From an uncultured Opitutales bacterium (GTDB lineage: Bacteria > Verrucomicrobiota > Verrucomicrobiia > Opitutales > Intestinicryptomonadaceae), in the NCBI GenBank assembly GCA_900545705.1, contig URAK01000003.1:124001-188000 (forward strand): a DNA stretch of 64,000 bases, written 5' to 3'. Positions 35,895-44,926 of this stretch are shown here, piece after piece. The translations under genes and the position numbers were made by a program. Numbering within the stretch: the first letter of the stretch is position 1; the number at the start of each line of letters is the position of its first letter. The notes beneath the pieces are model-generated. The model was not told the DNA's origin, did no database searches, and saw only the letters and a program-made list of their open reading frames with translations.

Positions 35895-37249
35895 ATGATA
35901 CAATAGCCGCAATATCAACCCCTACGGGAGAGTCCGCAATCGCGGCCGTAAGGCTCAGCGGACCCGACTGCCTAAAACTCGCGCGCGAAGTTTTTTTGCT
36001 TGGGCGCCCGCCAATCCCGCGAAAAATGTCGTACGGCATATACCGCGATAGATCCGGGAACACCGTCGACGACGCCGCATTTTGCGCATACGAAGCTCCT
36101 TCCTCCTACACTGGCGAGGATATGCTTGAAATATTTCCGCACGGCAATCCGTTCATACTCAGAAAAATTCTCGACGACCTTTCTGCCCGCGGAGCAAGGC
36201 TCGCCCAGCCGGGAGAGTTTACAAGAAGGGCTTTTCTAAACGACAAGTTCGACCTTTCGCAAGCCGAGGCGGTCGCCCGCATAATAGGCGCGCGCTCCGA
36301 CGCCGCATTGTCGGCGGCGCGCAAACAATTCGGCGGAGATATCGGCAGGCGCATTTCGGAAATATCCTCCAAAGTGCTCGACATAAAGGCGCTCATTGAA
36401 GCTTACATAGATTTTCCCGACGAAGACTTGCCTTCGGAAGATTCCCGGCGCCTTTGCGAAACTGCAGACAAGGTTTACGGAGAGATGTCGAGGCTCGCCG
36501 AAACTTCAAAGTACGATTCCCTCCTGCACGACGGAATCAAAGTAGTGATAGCGGGGGCGCCAAACGCCGGGAAGTCGTCGCTTATGAACGCGCTGCTCGG
36601 CAGAGAGCGCGCCATAGTAAGCCCCACTGCCGGGACGACGAGAGACTTTATTGACGACCGCATGATGCTTGGCGAGTTTGTATTAAACCTCACAGATACT
36701 GCGGGGCTTAGGAGAGGCGCTGAAGATATAGAGGAGGAAGGAATCCGCCGCGCTTACGAAAAAATCGGCGATTCTGACATTTGCCTGCTTGTTCTCGACT
36801 CCGCCGGCGGCGTTCGCGAATCCTCGCGCCGAACCCTTGAAAGCGCGGGAGAAAGCTCAGTCATAGCAGTGCTTAACAAATGCGATTTGCCCGAAGCCCG
36901 TCCGGAAGATTTTGCTAAAATGCTAAGCGGCGTTGAAACCGTGAAAGTATCCTGCAAAAACTTTGACGGGATTGAAGCGCTAAGGGAAAAAATTTTGGAG
37001 GTAATAAGAGGCAAATTCATAAGGCCCGCCGCGGACGATGTGACAGTTGGGGCGCGCCATGCAGAGGCTTTGTCGCGCGCGAAGCAGTCCCTCAAATCCG
37101 CCAGGGATAAAATAATCGAGTCCGCCCCGGCCGAGTTAACTGCCTCCGACCTATCAGATGCGCTCGACGCGCTCGGCGAGATTGTCGGCAAGACCGATTG
37201 CGAGGAGGTCCTCGACAGAATTTTCTCAAAGTTTTGCATAGGCAAATAA
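35891..37249 (+). CDS. mnmE: tRNA modification GTPase MnmE
   Basis: MnmE works with MnmG to put the carboxymethylaminomethyl (or related) group on U34 of certain tRNAs. ATG 35891 gives MNDTIAAISTPTGESAIAAVRLSG, the standard start; 452 residues. Domains: N-terminal folate-binding domain (1-118), helical domain, G domain at about 215-375 with G1 GAPNAGKSS, G2 TAGTTRDF, G3 DTAGLR and G4 NKCD, and the C-terminal FCIGK whose Cys is essential in the family. It overlaps the preceding small gene by 4 bases; the next gene starts 2 bases after its stop. mnmG is not in the window. Confidence 0.96.
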   Translation: MNDTIAAISTPTGESAIAAVRLSGPDCLKLAREVFLLGRPPIPRKMSYGIYRDRSGNTVDDAAFCAYEAPSSYTGEDMLEIFPHGNPFILRKILDDLSARGARLAQPGEFTRRAFLNDKFDLSQAEAVARIIGARSDAALSAARKQFGGDIGRRISEISSKVLDIKALIEAYIDFPDEDLPSEDSRRLCETADKVYGEMSRLAETSKYDSLLHDGIKVVIAGAPNAGKSSLMNALLGRERAIVSPTAGTTRDFIDDRMMLGEFVLNLTDTAGLRRGAEDIEEEGIRRAYEKIGDSDICLLVLDSAGGVRESSRRTLESAGESSVIAVLNKCDLPEARPEDFAKMLSGVETVKVSCKNFDGIEALREKILEVIRGKFIRPAADDVTVGARHAEALSRAKQSLKSARDKIIESAPAELTASDLSDALDALGEIVGKTDCEEVLDRIFSKFCIGK

Positions 37250-37251
37250 CA

Positions 37252-38136
37252 ATGTGGTACTATAAAAAAGACGGAAATATAATAGGACCAGCCAGCGCGC
37301 GAAAAATTGCCTCAATGCGCAAGCTTGGCATAATAACGGATTCCACCCCCGTATCAAAAAAGAAAAACGCAAAAAATTGGGATACCTTTGGCGATTTATC
37401 GGAAAAAATAATTTTGGAATCCTCGCAGTGGGACAGGCAAAGCCGTGTACGATCCGGGCTTGCAAAAAATGCAATGCTGTTGAGAGCGTTATTGGTGTCA
37501 ACAATTGCCGTAATGTGTGTTTTAATATTTTACACGCTTCAAAATTACAATTTTCTCTGCGAATATATAAGCGGGGTTGAGGAAAATAATGAAATCTTTT
37601 TCGATATTGAAGTCTCAACCTCAGTCGATACGCGCAATTTTGCAAATATTATGCTTCTTGCAATGCTTGCGGCTTCATTTCTGCAAAGTCTAAAATGGGC
37701 AAAAATCGCATTTCTAAGCGCTTACGCATTATCGCCCAGTTTTCGGCTATCGTTTAGTTCAGAAAACTCGTACCGATGGTTCATTTTCAGACCTTTCAAA
37801 ACACTGCGAAAAATTTATTATGCGGCCTCAGATAAATTAGGCAAAAGGGTTTCGTTAGGCGACAAAATTTTCTTTTTTGCGCTACAATTTTTGAGCATTT
37901 TGTATCTCGCGCTAATTCTGGCAAACAACATAAACTACATATACCTAAACTCATTCAACTTATCCTCTGCAAAAACCGCATATTTTTACCTTGTCTATAC
38001 ACAATTTGTAGGGATATGCGCAGCGGCGCTTTGGATTATCTGCATTACAAAGATTGAGACCTCATTGCACACTGCAAAGATACGGCACAGTAATCATCGC
38101 CATACTGACAGCGAGAAACGCAATTTTGCAGCATAA
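37252..38136 (+). CDS. GYF_2-domain membrane protein
   Basis: A 294-residue protein starting 2 bases after mnmE. Residues 1-50 (MWYYKKDGNIIGPASARKIASM..., TPVSKKKNAKNW) form a GYF_2 domain: W-Y/F at the start, G-P, then a short loop and a Trp. The rest contains about five membrane helices (about 80-105, 130-150, 205-228, 240-262), with a basic C-terminal tail rich in His. Such fusions of GYF_2 with a DUF4328-like membrane region are common in bacteria and usually uncharacterised. Function unknown. Confidence 0.8.
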   Translation: MWYYKKDGNIIGPASARKIASMRKLGIITDSTPVSKKKNAKNWDTFGDLSEKIILESSQWDRQSRVRSGLAKNAMLLRALLVSTIAVMCVLIFYTLQNYNFLCEYISGVEENNEIFFDIEVSTSVDTRNFANIMLLAMLAASFLQSLKWAKIAFLSAYALSPSFRLSFSSENSYRWFIFRPFKTLRKIYYAASDKLGKRVSLGDKIFFFALQFLSILYLALILANNINYIYLNSFNLSSAKTAYFYLVYTQFVGICAAALWIICITKIETSLHTAKIRHSNHRHTDSEKRNFAA

Positions 38137-38139
38137 TAT

Positions 38140-39129
38140 TTAGTTTGAAGCGGTAAAATCCAGATCGACTACAATTGGCAGATGGTCGCTCGCCTCCCGC
38201 GCCGACTGGCAATTTATTATCTTAGGCGCACCGGCACAGCTACGCATTTGTTGATTCACGAGAAAGTAGTCGTACACATAAGGTATGTCCTTTTTCTTCC
38301 AATAGTATGTGTAAGCTGCCTTCGATGCGAAGTCGCCACCGCCGAGCATTGAAAGCTCGAGCTTTTTAAAATTGCGCAAGAGCGCGGAGGACGGCTCGTT
38401 GTTGAAATCTCCCGCAATAATCACTGGCGAACCGCCGACAGCCGGAGCCACGCGGGCGTCTATGGCCCTAACCTCCGCAAATCTGAACGGATAAAATTCT
38501 TCGTCGGCCTTTCTTGCACCCGACTTGCTTTTTAGATGTATTGCAAAGGCGAACCAAGTCCTGCCACTGGAAGTAAACTTGGCGCCCAGCGCCCCGCGGG
38601 GCGAAAAAACTTTTTCCCCTTTAAAGGCAAATGATACATCGGAACAATCGTAGAAATTTTTCGGGCGCAAACGCGACATTATTGCAACGCGTGTGTAGGC
38701 ATCGTGGGACGTAGTTGCGCAATACGGATACGCCAACCCTTCGCGGGCGAGCGCGTCGCGAAGCTCGGCAAGAAACACTTCATCGCCCATTTCCTGAATT
38801 AGAACCACATCAGCATTTATCTGAATAAGAGTCTTTCTAAGAGCCGCCTTTTCCGATTCAGGCTTTGGATGCTGGCGCCACTTGCCGTTGACATATCGGT
38901 TTGCGACGCTGTAATTGTGGACATTCCAAGAGCATATCCTAATTTTGCCTCCGGTTATTCCGGATTCAGTGTGCGCAGCGGGTATTGTGTCGAGCTCCAA
39001 CGGAGCCGTTCCAAAGTCGGCATTGCCTGCAAAGTGCGATGCACCTACCCATACAAGCCATATTACAAGGACCGCAATGAGCTTGCCGAATGTCAGTTTA
39101 CCGCGCAACAGCTTTGTAGGAAACTTCAC
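38140..39129 (-). CDS. Endonuclease/exonuclease/phosphatase-family protein, membrane anchored
   Basis: A 329-residue member of the EEP (DNase I-like) superfamily; the start appears to be GTG 39129. Residues about 15-30 (FGKLIAVLVIWLVWVGA) form an N-terminal membrane anchor or uncleaved signal. Seen: ICSWNVHNY (about 64-72), LIQEMGDEVF with the metal-binding Glu, FAIHLKSKSG, IIAGDFNNEP with Asp/Asn, and ASDHLPIVVDL with the catalytic Asp-His near the C-terminus. The set is complete. Substrate could be a nucleic acid, phosphoinositide or other phosphodiester in the periplasm and cannot be told. It follows ribE by 12 bases, so the two are likely cotranscribed. Confidence 0.88.
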   Translation of the reverse strand: MKFPTKLLRGKLTFGKLIAVLVIWLVWVGASHFAGNADFGTAPLELDTIPAAHTESGITGGKIRICSWNVHNYSVANRYVNGKWRQHPKPESEKAALRKTLIQINADVVLIQEMGDEVFLAELRDALAREGLAYPYCATTSHDAYTRVAIMSRLRPKNFYDCSDVSFAFKGEKVFSPRGALGAKFTSSGRTWFAFAIHLKSKSGARKADEEFYPFRFAEVRAIDARVAPAVGGSPVIIAGDFNNEPSSALLRNFKKLELSMLGGGDFASKAAYTYYWKKKDIPYVYDYFLVNQQMRSCAGAPKIINCQSAREASDHLPIVVDLDFTASN

Positions 39130-39141
39130 AGAATATTTCTT

Positions 39142-39759
39142 TTACGGTTGATAAGGCGATTTGTCGCGGTTGCCTGTAGCGATTTTCTCGACGTACTTGG
39201 CAAGCAGGTCAAATTCCAGATTGACGTATTTGCCAGCTTCGCAGTCAGAGAGATTTGTCACTTCGAGAGTATGCGGAATGAGCCAAACCGCCAGAGAATC
39301 CGCATTGGCTTCGGCGACTGTAAGCGAAATTCCATCTATTGCAACACTTCCCTTATAGACTACATATTTGGAAAATTCTTTTGGAACCGCCACTTTCAAA
39401 TAAAAGTTTTTTCCCTTCTGCTCAAAGACCTCAACTTTGCTCCGCACATCGATGTGCCCGCTTACAAAATGCCCGCCCAGCCTTGCGTTTGCAGCTAAGG
39501 GCCTTTCGAGGTTTATCTTAGTTCCCGCTTTTACCCCCTCAAAAGAAGTAAGCCTTATAGTTTCCTCCAAAAGTTCAAACGACAGCTCGTTTGCGTCGCG
39601 CCCGACGAGCGTCAGGCAGCAGCCGTTGCATGCGAGAGAATCGCCGTCCGACAGCGTTTCGGCTATAAATTCCGGAGCCTGCAGTTTCAAAAGCCATGCG
39701 GCTTTTTTTTCCTCGAAAGACACTACTTTACCTACTCCTTCAACTATCCCTGTAAACAT
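39142..39759 (-). CDS. ribE: Riboflavin synthase alpha subunit
   Basis: Catalyses dismutation of two 6,7-dimethyl-8-ribityllumazine molecules to riboflavin. Length 205, made of two lumazine-binding repeats. Seen: MFTGIVEGVGKV at the start, SLACNGCCLTLV (first repeat), GHFVSGHIDV and SVAIDGISLTVAEAN (second repeat). Upstream is a good ribosome-binding site (GAGG 7 bases before ATG). I looked for an FMN riboswitch in the preceding 460 bases and saw none. Confidence 0.95.
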   Translation of the reverse strand: MFTGIVEGVGKVVSFEEKKAAWLLKLQAPEFIAETLSDGDSLACNGCCLTLVGRDANELSFELLEETIRLTSFEGVKAGTKINLERPLAANARLGGHFVSGHIDVRSKVEVFEQKGKNFYLKVAVPKEFSKYVVYKGSVAIDGISLTVAEANADSLAVWLIPHTLEVTNLSDCEAGKYVNLEFDLLAKYVEKIATGNRDKSPYQP

Positions 39760-40224
39760 ATAAATTCCTCTTATTTATTATTATCAGATAAAAAACATTT
39801 CAATTTAAGATTAATTTAAGAGGGATTTTTGTCAAGGCAAAACAAGTATTTTCTACACGCAAATCACGAACGAATCCGCACCATCAGCCACGCGCAAATC
39901 GGCGTGTTTTAAAATGCGAAACACCACAAGTGAAAGCCGCTAAAAAAACCTTAAATACACAATAAAACCCAGCTAAGAATTTCTTACCTATGAAAAAAAT
40001 ATCTAAAAAAAACTCAGCTAAAACATCGCAAAAGCAATATTTTTGATAGGTATTAAACCAACGCGCATTTTTACCCCCCATTCAAATAGCGTCTTTTAGG
40101 GAAATAGACAAATTTTTTACAGACGCAATTTTCAGTTTCGAGCAGTCCCGATTTTGAAGTTAAATAAAAAAAACGCGAAACCCGCAGTCGGACTTTCGCG
40201 CTTGAATTAAAAAGAGTAAAAAAT
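39760..40224. other. Intergenic region with a terminator
   Basis: These 465 bases contain the terminator of the TIM-barrel lipoprotein gene (40166-40200) and presumably the ribE promoter. No other feature is supported. Confidence 0.4.
40166..40200 (-). terminator. Rho-independent terminator of the TIM-barrel lipoprotein gene
   Basis: On the minus strand CGCGAAA pairs with TTTCGCG (outer arms 40194-40200 and 40174-40180). An inner CCG/CGG pairing extends it and eight T follow. It lies 25 bases after the stop. Confidence 0.88.
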
Positions 40225-41052
40225 TTAATGCGACCGCAAGTATTCTATGCTCTTGCGCATTATAGAATCCAGATTCTTCTTGTCACCGCCCTCGTATTCG
40301 AGAACAAAATAACCGTCAAATCCAATTTTATCGAGGGTATCGAGCATTTTCTGGACGTCGAGCGACCCGCCACCGAGATATGTATCGGTTCCTTTGGGGA
40401 GAATCACGTCCTTAAAGTGAAGCATAACAAGCTTTTTCCCGATAATCCCGTACCCTTCGCAGGCATCTACACCAGCGCGGGCCCAATGGCCGTTGTCCGC
40501 GCATACTCCGATATGCTCGTAGGGCGCGACAGCCTTTGCAATAGTCTTCGGATTCCAGAGCTCGTTTGTTTTTTTGCCGTGGTGGTGCAAGGCGATTTTT
40601 ACCCCGTACTTTGCCGCGGCATCGTTCCACAACTTTTGCTCCTCGGGCTTGTGCTCCTCGGTGAATACGGGTATTCCCATATCCTTGCAAAATTCGAGGT
40701 GCGCGTCGATATCCTTTGTGTTTATTCGGTATACCCCGAACCCTGCAATTTCGAGATTGTTGTCGGCAAACATTTTTTTGACGTATTCGCGCTGCTCGGG
40801 CGTCATTTTTTCGTCGGTTTTTACTTTGGGATATTTCCCGCCGATAAACTGGCGCTTTGTCATTACTACGCCGTCGACTTTCATTTCTGCAGCCTTCTTA
40901 ACGGTATCAGCAAGAGATATGTCGCTATAAACGTATCCGTGCAGCGCAATTTTCCTCGGCTTTTTCGCTGAAGCGGAAGAAACGTCTGCCCCGGCGCAGC
41001 CGACGAGAATCGCCGACAACGCTATTGCAATATAAGATAAAAATTTTTTCAT
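40225..41052 (-). CDS. TIM-barrel sugar isomerase/epimerase-like lipoprotein (AP_endonuc_2 family)
   Basis: A 275-residue xylose-isomerase-like TIM barrel carried by a lipoprotein signal (MKKFLSYIAIALSAILVGC, Cys19). Seen: YVYSDISLADTVKKAAEMKVDGVVM (first beta-alpha units), EIAGFGVYRI, IALHHHGKKTNELW (metal-ligand region), VCADNGHWARAG with Asp/His, MLHFKDV and FDGYFVLEYEGG with Glu. These metal-site positions are those of the isomerase/epimerase branch, some of which act on 3-keto sugars. It has a strong ribosome-binding site (GGGAGG) and lies 17 bases after the Gfo/Idh gene, so a joint role in modifying a sugar in the envelope is likely. Confidence 0.87.
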   Translation of the reverse strand: MKKFLSYIAIALSAILVGCAGADVSSASAKKPRKIALHGYVYSDISLADTVKKAAEMKVDGVVMTKRQFIGGKYPKVKTDEKMTPEQREYVKKMFADNNLEIAGFGVYRINTKDIDAHLEFCKDMGIPVFTEEHKPEEQKLWNDAAAKYGVKIALHHHGKKTNELWNPKTIAKAVAPYEHIGVCADNGHWARAGVDACEGYGIIGKKLVMLHFKDVILPKGTDTYLGGGSLDVQKMLDTLDKIGFDGYFVLEYEGGDKKNLDSIMRKSIEYLRSH

Positions 41053-41069
41053 ATTGCCTCCCTCTCAAA

Positions 41070-42491
41070 TTAGAACCAACCTTCGCGCATTGCGGGCTTG
41101 ACAAGGGCGTTTGCAGCCGGGTTGTCCGCACACGCCAATTTTTCGGCGTCCCATACAATCTTGGAGTTTGTGCGCAATGACATATTTCCAAGCAGAACCG
41201 ACTCGGTGAGAACCGCCGCGACGTCAAAATTCGAGCAGGAAGATTCAACATTGCCACGAACCGCGTCGAGGAAATTCAGCCTATGGTCGTTATGGCGTAC
41301 GCGCGGCAGTTTTTTAGCGATAGCCTTAGCGTCTGCCGCCTTGCTTTTGGGAAGTATAACCGGCGCCCCCATAAGGTGCATTTTTGGCGAGAATAAAACA
41401 CCTTCTGTGCCTACAATAAACTGTCCGTCGTAAGGCAACTGTTCGTATCCCCTTCCCGTCTTCAAATATTCGTCGGGAAGCGGAGGAAGGAATGACTTAT
41501 CGTAGTCTTTTTCATACTTTCCATTCTTAGGCTGAACGAATCCGCTGAACCACCTCAACGTAACAGGCTTTCCAGAAGCAGATGTATCAAAGTAGTAGTT
41601 TACGTTGTCTTGAAGCGGAACAGATATTTCCGTGCCTCCCCTTTGTCTGGACTCAACGCGACTCGGCGATCCAAGCCCAAGACATTCAATAGGAACGTCG
41701 AGTATATGGCAGCCAATGTCGCCCAAAGAGCCTGTTCCAAATTTCCAGAAGCGCCTCCAATTTAAGGGAACGACTCTCTTTGTAAAAGTTGTTGTTGGGG
41801 TGGCAATGTTTTGCCATTTGTCCCAATCAAAATTCGGCGGAATTGGATCCGGTTTAGGCCAGCTCTTATAGCTCCCGGGGCGTTCATTTACGCCGACAAG
41901 CGGACGGCAAGTCCACATTATTACTTCCTTTACAGTCCCGATAAGACCTGCGTCAATCCACTCTTTCGCAGTGCGGATACCGTCGCCCGAATGCACAAAA
42001 TTTCCCATCTGGGTTTTGACGCCCGCAGCCTTCGCTGCCTTGGCAAGTTCGCGGCATTGCCATATTGAGTAGCATAGAGGTTTTTCAAGATAGATATCGT
42101 AGCCGTGTTTTATTGCGCACATTGCCACTGCAAAATGGTTGTGGTCAGGGGTACTTATTACGACGGCGTCCATCTTCCCCTTCATTTTATCGAACATCTC
42201 GCGGTAGTCCACAAAAGAGGCGGCGTCGGGATCGGCGAATTTTTTTGCGTTTCCGAAGCCGTAGTCGCCACTGTCAACATCGCAGTATGCAACGAGCTTT
42301 TGTTTTAGAGATTTAAACGACTTCATATTTCCGCCGCCCATAAGCCCTGTTCCAACAAAGCCGAGCCTTACCGGGGTTTCGTCAAATTTCTGGCGCTCTT
42401 GCGCGTTTAAAGAATTTGAAATATACGGAAAGGCGACTGCTGCTCCCCCGACTATTCCCATCTTTTTTATAAAGCTTCTCCTATTTTCCAT
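41070..42491 (-). CDS. Tat-exported Gfo/Idh/MocA family oxidoreductase
   Basis: ATG 42489-42491 (AGGAT just upstream) gives a 473-residue protein with a twin-arginine signal: NRRSFIKKMGIVGGAAVAF. An NAD(P)-binding Rossmann domain follows (about 40-165): RLGFVGTGLMGGG, VAYCDVDSG, VVISTPDHNHFAVAMCAIKHG and IYLEKPLCYS, with the conserved EKP lysine. The C-terminal domain carries LGDIGCHILDVP, with the usual Asp/His pair of this family. Tat export suggests folding with bound cofactor before transport. Members of this group oxidise the 3-hydroxyl of glycosides. It forms an operon with the TIM-barrel lipoprotein and may connect to the DUF1080 protein at 25.3 kb. Substrate unknown. Confidence 0.9.
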   Translation of the reverse strand: MENRRSFIKKMGIVGGAAVAFPYISNSLNAQERQKFDETPVRLGFVGTGLMGGGNMKSFKSLKQKLVAYCDVDSGDYGFGNAKKFADPDAASFVDYREMFDKMKGKMDAVVISTPDHNHFAVAMCAIKHGYDIYLEKPLCYSIWQCRELAKAAKAAGVKTQMGNFVHSGDGIRTAKEWIDAGLIGTVKEVIMWTCRPLVGVNERPGSYKSWPKPDPIPPNFDWDKWQNIATPTTTFTKRVVPLNWRRFWKFGTGSLGDIGCHILDVPIECLGLGSPSRVESRQRGGTEISVPLQDNVNYYFDTSASGKPVTLRWFSGFVQPKNGKYEKDYDKSFLPPLPDEYLKTGRGYEQLPYDGQFIVGTEGVLFSPKMHLMGAPVILPKSKAADAKAIAKKLPRVRHNDHRLNFLDAVRGNVESSCSNFDVAAVLTESVLLGNMSLRTNSKIVWDAEKLACADNPAANALVKPAMREGWF

Positions 42492-43704
42492 AATTATCCT
42501 ATTTTTAAACATGCCATACGCCAAACAGGCACCACCCGACAATAACAGGCATCGTAAAATTCCTCCCGTAGCCCGAAAATCGAAATGGACTTTTCCATTC
42601 CCGTTTGAGAACAAAAAAAGTTTCTCCGCAAAAAGGCTGCTTGTCAAACCGCAAAAGCAAGAAATTTGTTAGACAGTTAAAATTATCGAGCCGCGCTTCC
42701 CGGTAACGGTTTTTTTATTTTTATTGTTATTGTTAAAATCGGAAATTTTCGCAAATCGGGAAACTCCTCAATGTACTCAAATTAAAAGGGAATATTTTTG
42801 CGTATAGCCAACAATATTTTCCTATTCGGCACCGGCCAATTAAATTTCAGCTTTGAAAAAAATATCCTTTTGCGACAAATGGCAGTTTGTCGACAAACAG
42901 AAACTAGCCCCCGCATGGACACTTTGCCGCCAAGCATTTTCCAACAACATTAATTACCTAAAAAATACCATGAAATAAGCTTCTCTCAAAATTTTTTGCG
43001 CGCATTGAACTTTGAGTTTAGAAGGATTTCTGGGCAAAGAGCGGAAAGTTCTGCGTCTGGGGCGTAAATTTAAGGAGGCGCCCGATTTAGGCTTCTGTAG
43101 GCACGCGAATGCCGGGCGCGCTCTAATTAAAAGTTCGCGCCAAATATCTTCCGGAGGTATACCGAATATTAGCCCAATATCGGCGTTTGACACTATCCAT
43201 AATAAAATTTCCGTAGGCATGAAAATTTTAAGAAAAAAACTTTTCCTCAAATTTTCCTTTTGCGGTTTTTTGGGCTTAGATTTGCTCTTGTTTTTCCGTA
43301 TTGAATGCGTGCAATCCCAATGTGTTTATATTTTTAGAGATTGCGCCTTTCATTGAAGATGTAATGCACAGAGCAAAACGCCTGTTTTTATACAAAATTT
43401 TTAATAAGGGTTCCAATTCTGTGGAAATCTCCGCCGGCTTATTTTAAAGTTTGTTTAGAGCCAAAAATCTTGAATTTTACTACTGCTTGGCAGCGCAACT
43501 TCTGGATGCAACTCCGCGCGAACCCACCCATTCATACGCCGCCTACAACCCAAATTTGCTCTTTGCTCAGAAATCTCAATTTTGGCTAAAATTTAAATAA
43601 AAAAATTCGCGCGGCATTTTTGCAAATTAAGCCGCGCAAACGCCAAACAGCGCCACTATAGTTATTTCCCCAAAAAATAAAATTTTCAGGGATTTTTAAG
43701 TGAA
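42492..43704. other. Long intergenic region without a supported gene
   Basis: These 1213 bases lie between the Gfo/Idh gene start and the ispF stop. Open frames on both strands around 42950-43350 are about 100 codons and show no domain, signal or codon pattern I can defend. A stretch at about 43010-43210 is richer in GC than its flanks and contains GGAGG, so a degraded gene or an RNA is possible. I see no tRNA-like or repeated structure. Confidence 0.4.
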
Positions 43705-44193
43705 TCAAACAATTTTCTCAAGAAGGCAAACTGCATGCGCGCCAATGCCTTCCCTGCGGCCTTCCCAGCCCATTTTTTCGTTGGTAGTCGCCTTAATTCC
43801 AACATCGTCGGGAGAAACGCCAAGAGACTCCGCCAAAACTTTTTTCATTGCCTTTACATGCGGCAAAATTTTTGGAGTCTCCGCTATTATTGATGCGTCC
43901 ACATTGGAAACCCTGTACCCGAGCTTTCCGACCTCCGCAACAGCCCGCTTTACAATCTCCTGCGAATTGATATCTTTGCAAGAGTCGTCTGAGGGCGGGA
44001 AGTAAAAGCCTATGTCGGGCAGCGCGGCTGCGCCGAGAATGGCGTCGGCAATGGCATGGCTTAGCACGTCTGCGTCCGAATGTCCGAGCAGCCCCAGTTT
44101 GCTCTCTATCTCGACTCCCCCTATTACGCACCTGCGCCCCTCCACAAGTTTGTGCACGTCGTACCCGTGCCCTATTCTAAATTGTCCAGCCAT
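43705..44193 (-). CDS. ispF: 2-C-methyl-D-erythritol 2,4-cyclodiphosphate synthase IspF
   Basis: IspF cyclises CDP-methylerythritol 2-phosphate in the MEP isoprenoid pathway. Length 162, normal. Seen: RIGHGYDVHKLVEG with zinc-binding Asp and His, LLGHSDADVLSHAIADAILGAAALPDIG with the third metal ligand, and ATTNEKMGWEGRREGIGAHAVCLL. It follows ispD by 16 bases; ispE, whose product feeds IspF, is divergent 1.5 kb away. Together with pyrF these form a compact ispF-ispD-pyrF/ispE locus. Confidence 0.96.
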   Translation of the reverse strand: MAGQFRIGHGYDVHKLVEGRRCVIGGVEIESKLGLLGHSDADVLSHAIADAILGAAALPDIGFYFPPSDDSCKDINSQEIVKRAVAEVGKLGYRVSNVDASIIAETPKILPHVKAMKKVLAESLGVSPDDVGIKATTNEKMGWEGRREGIGAHAVCLLEKIV

Positions 44194-44209
44194 ATTTCAC
44201 TCCACTGTT

Positions 44210-44926
44210 TTATTTTTCCGCGCGCCCGAGCATGAACTCCACGCGCGCTATGTCTTCCGGAACCGTTATTTTCGGATTCGGATATATATTTTCAACTATT
44301 GTCACCCCAATGCCAAAAGCGTTTGCCGCGGCAGTGTCGTCCGTCACCTTCATGCCGAGCCCCAAAACTTTTTCATATGCGGCCCTGATTTGACCGATAT
44401 GGAAAACCTGCGGGGTTTGCATCGCCCATAGAGAGGGCCTGTCGAGGTCTTCTAGCATTCGCGCACGCAGGCTAAAAGTATCGTTAGGCACTTTTTTTAT
44501 GGTGTCCGTCACCCTTGCTGCAAGCACGGCGGCGCCGTCGGCGCGCGCAGCGTCCGATAGGCGCACTATGTTTTCCGCGCCTACAAGCGGGCGGGCGCCG
44601 TCGTGGATAAACACTATCTCGTCTCCGCCGCCCAAAGCTGTAAGACCGTTAAAAACGCTGTCGCCGCGCTCTGCCCCGCCGCGGCAGAAAATCGTCTCGA
44701 CACCGCAGCCGGGAAAGTATTTTTCTATGGCGGATTCTATCGCCGCCTGCTGGGACGAATCCCTGCATGCAAACACTACCTTTCCGACGCGCCCGCTCTC
44801 GACAAACGCCCCGAAAGAATGCATAATTACAGGCTTGCCGAGCAACGGCACAAGGACCTTGTCGGATACGCTTCCCCTCATTCGCGAGCCGCTTCCGCCG
44901 GCCAAAATCACCGCAAACTCACGCAT
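44210..44926 (-). CDS. ispD: 2-C-methyl-D-erythritol 4-phosphate cytidylyltransferase IspD
   Basis: IspD couples MEP to CTP. The frame could begin at TTG 44941, but ATG 44926 gives MREFAVILAGGSGSRMRG, the standard start; 238 residues. It overlaps pyrF by 8 bases. Seen: LAGGSGSRM (nucleotide loop), HDGARPLVGAENI, RVTDTIKKV, WAMQTPQVF and KVTDDTAAANAFG, all conserved blocks of IspD. Confidence 0.95.
   Translation of the reverse strand: MREFAVILAGGSGSRMRGSVSDKVLVPLLGKPVIMHSFGAFVESGRVGKVVFACRDSSQQAAIESAIEKYFPGCGVETIFCRGGAERGDSVFNGLTALGGGDEIVFIHDGARPLVGAENIVRLSDAARADGAAVLAARVTDTIKKVPNDTFSLRARMLEDLDRPSLWAMQTPQVFHIGQIRAAYEKVLGLGMKVTDDTAAANAFGIGVTIVENIYPNPKITVPEDIARVEFMLGRAEK

Noticed and set aside
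39760..40224. FMN riboswitch upstream of riboflavin synthase
   Set aside because: None of the conserved RFN blocks is visible in the region.
42954..43356. Two overlapping open frames of about 100 codons on opposite strands
   Set aside because: No signal peptide, domain, ribosome-binding site or codon pattern; each is likely chance in a low-stop stretch.
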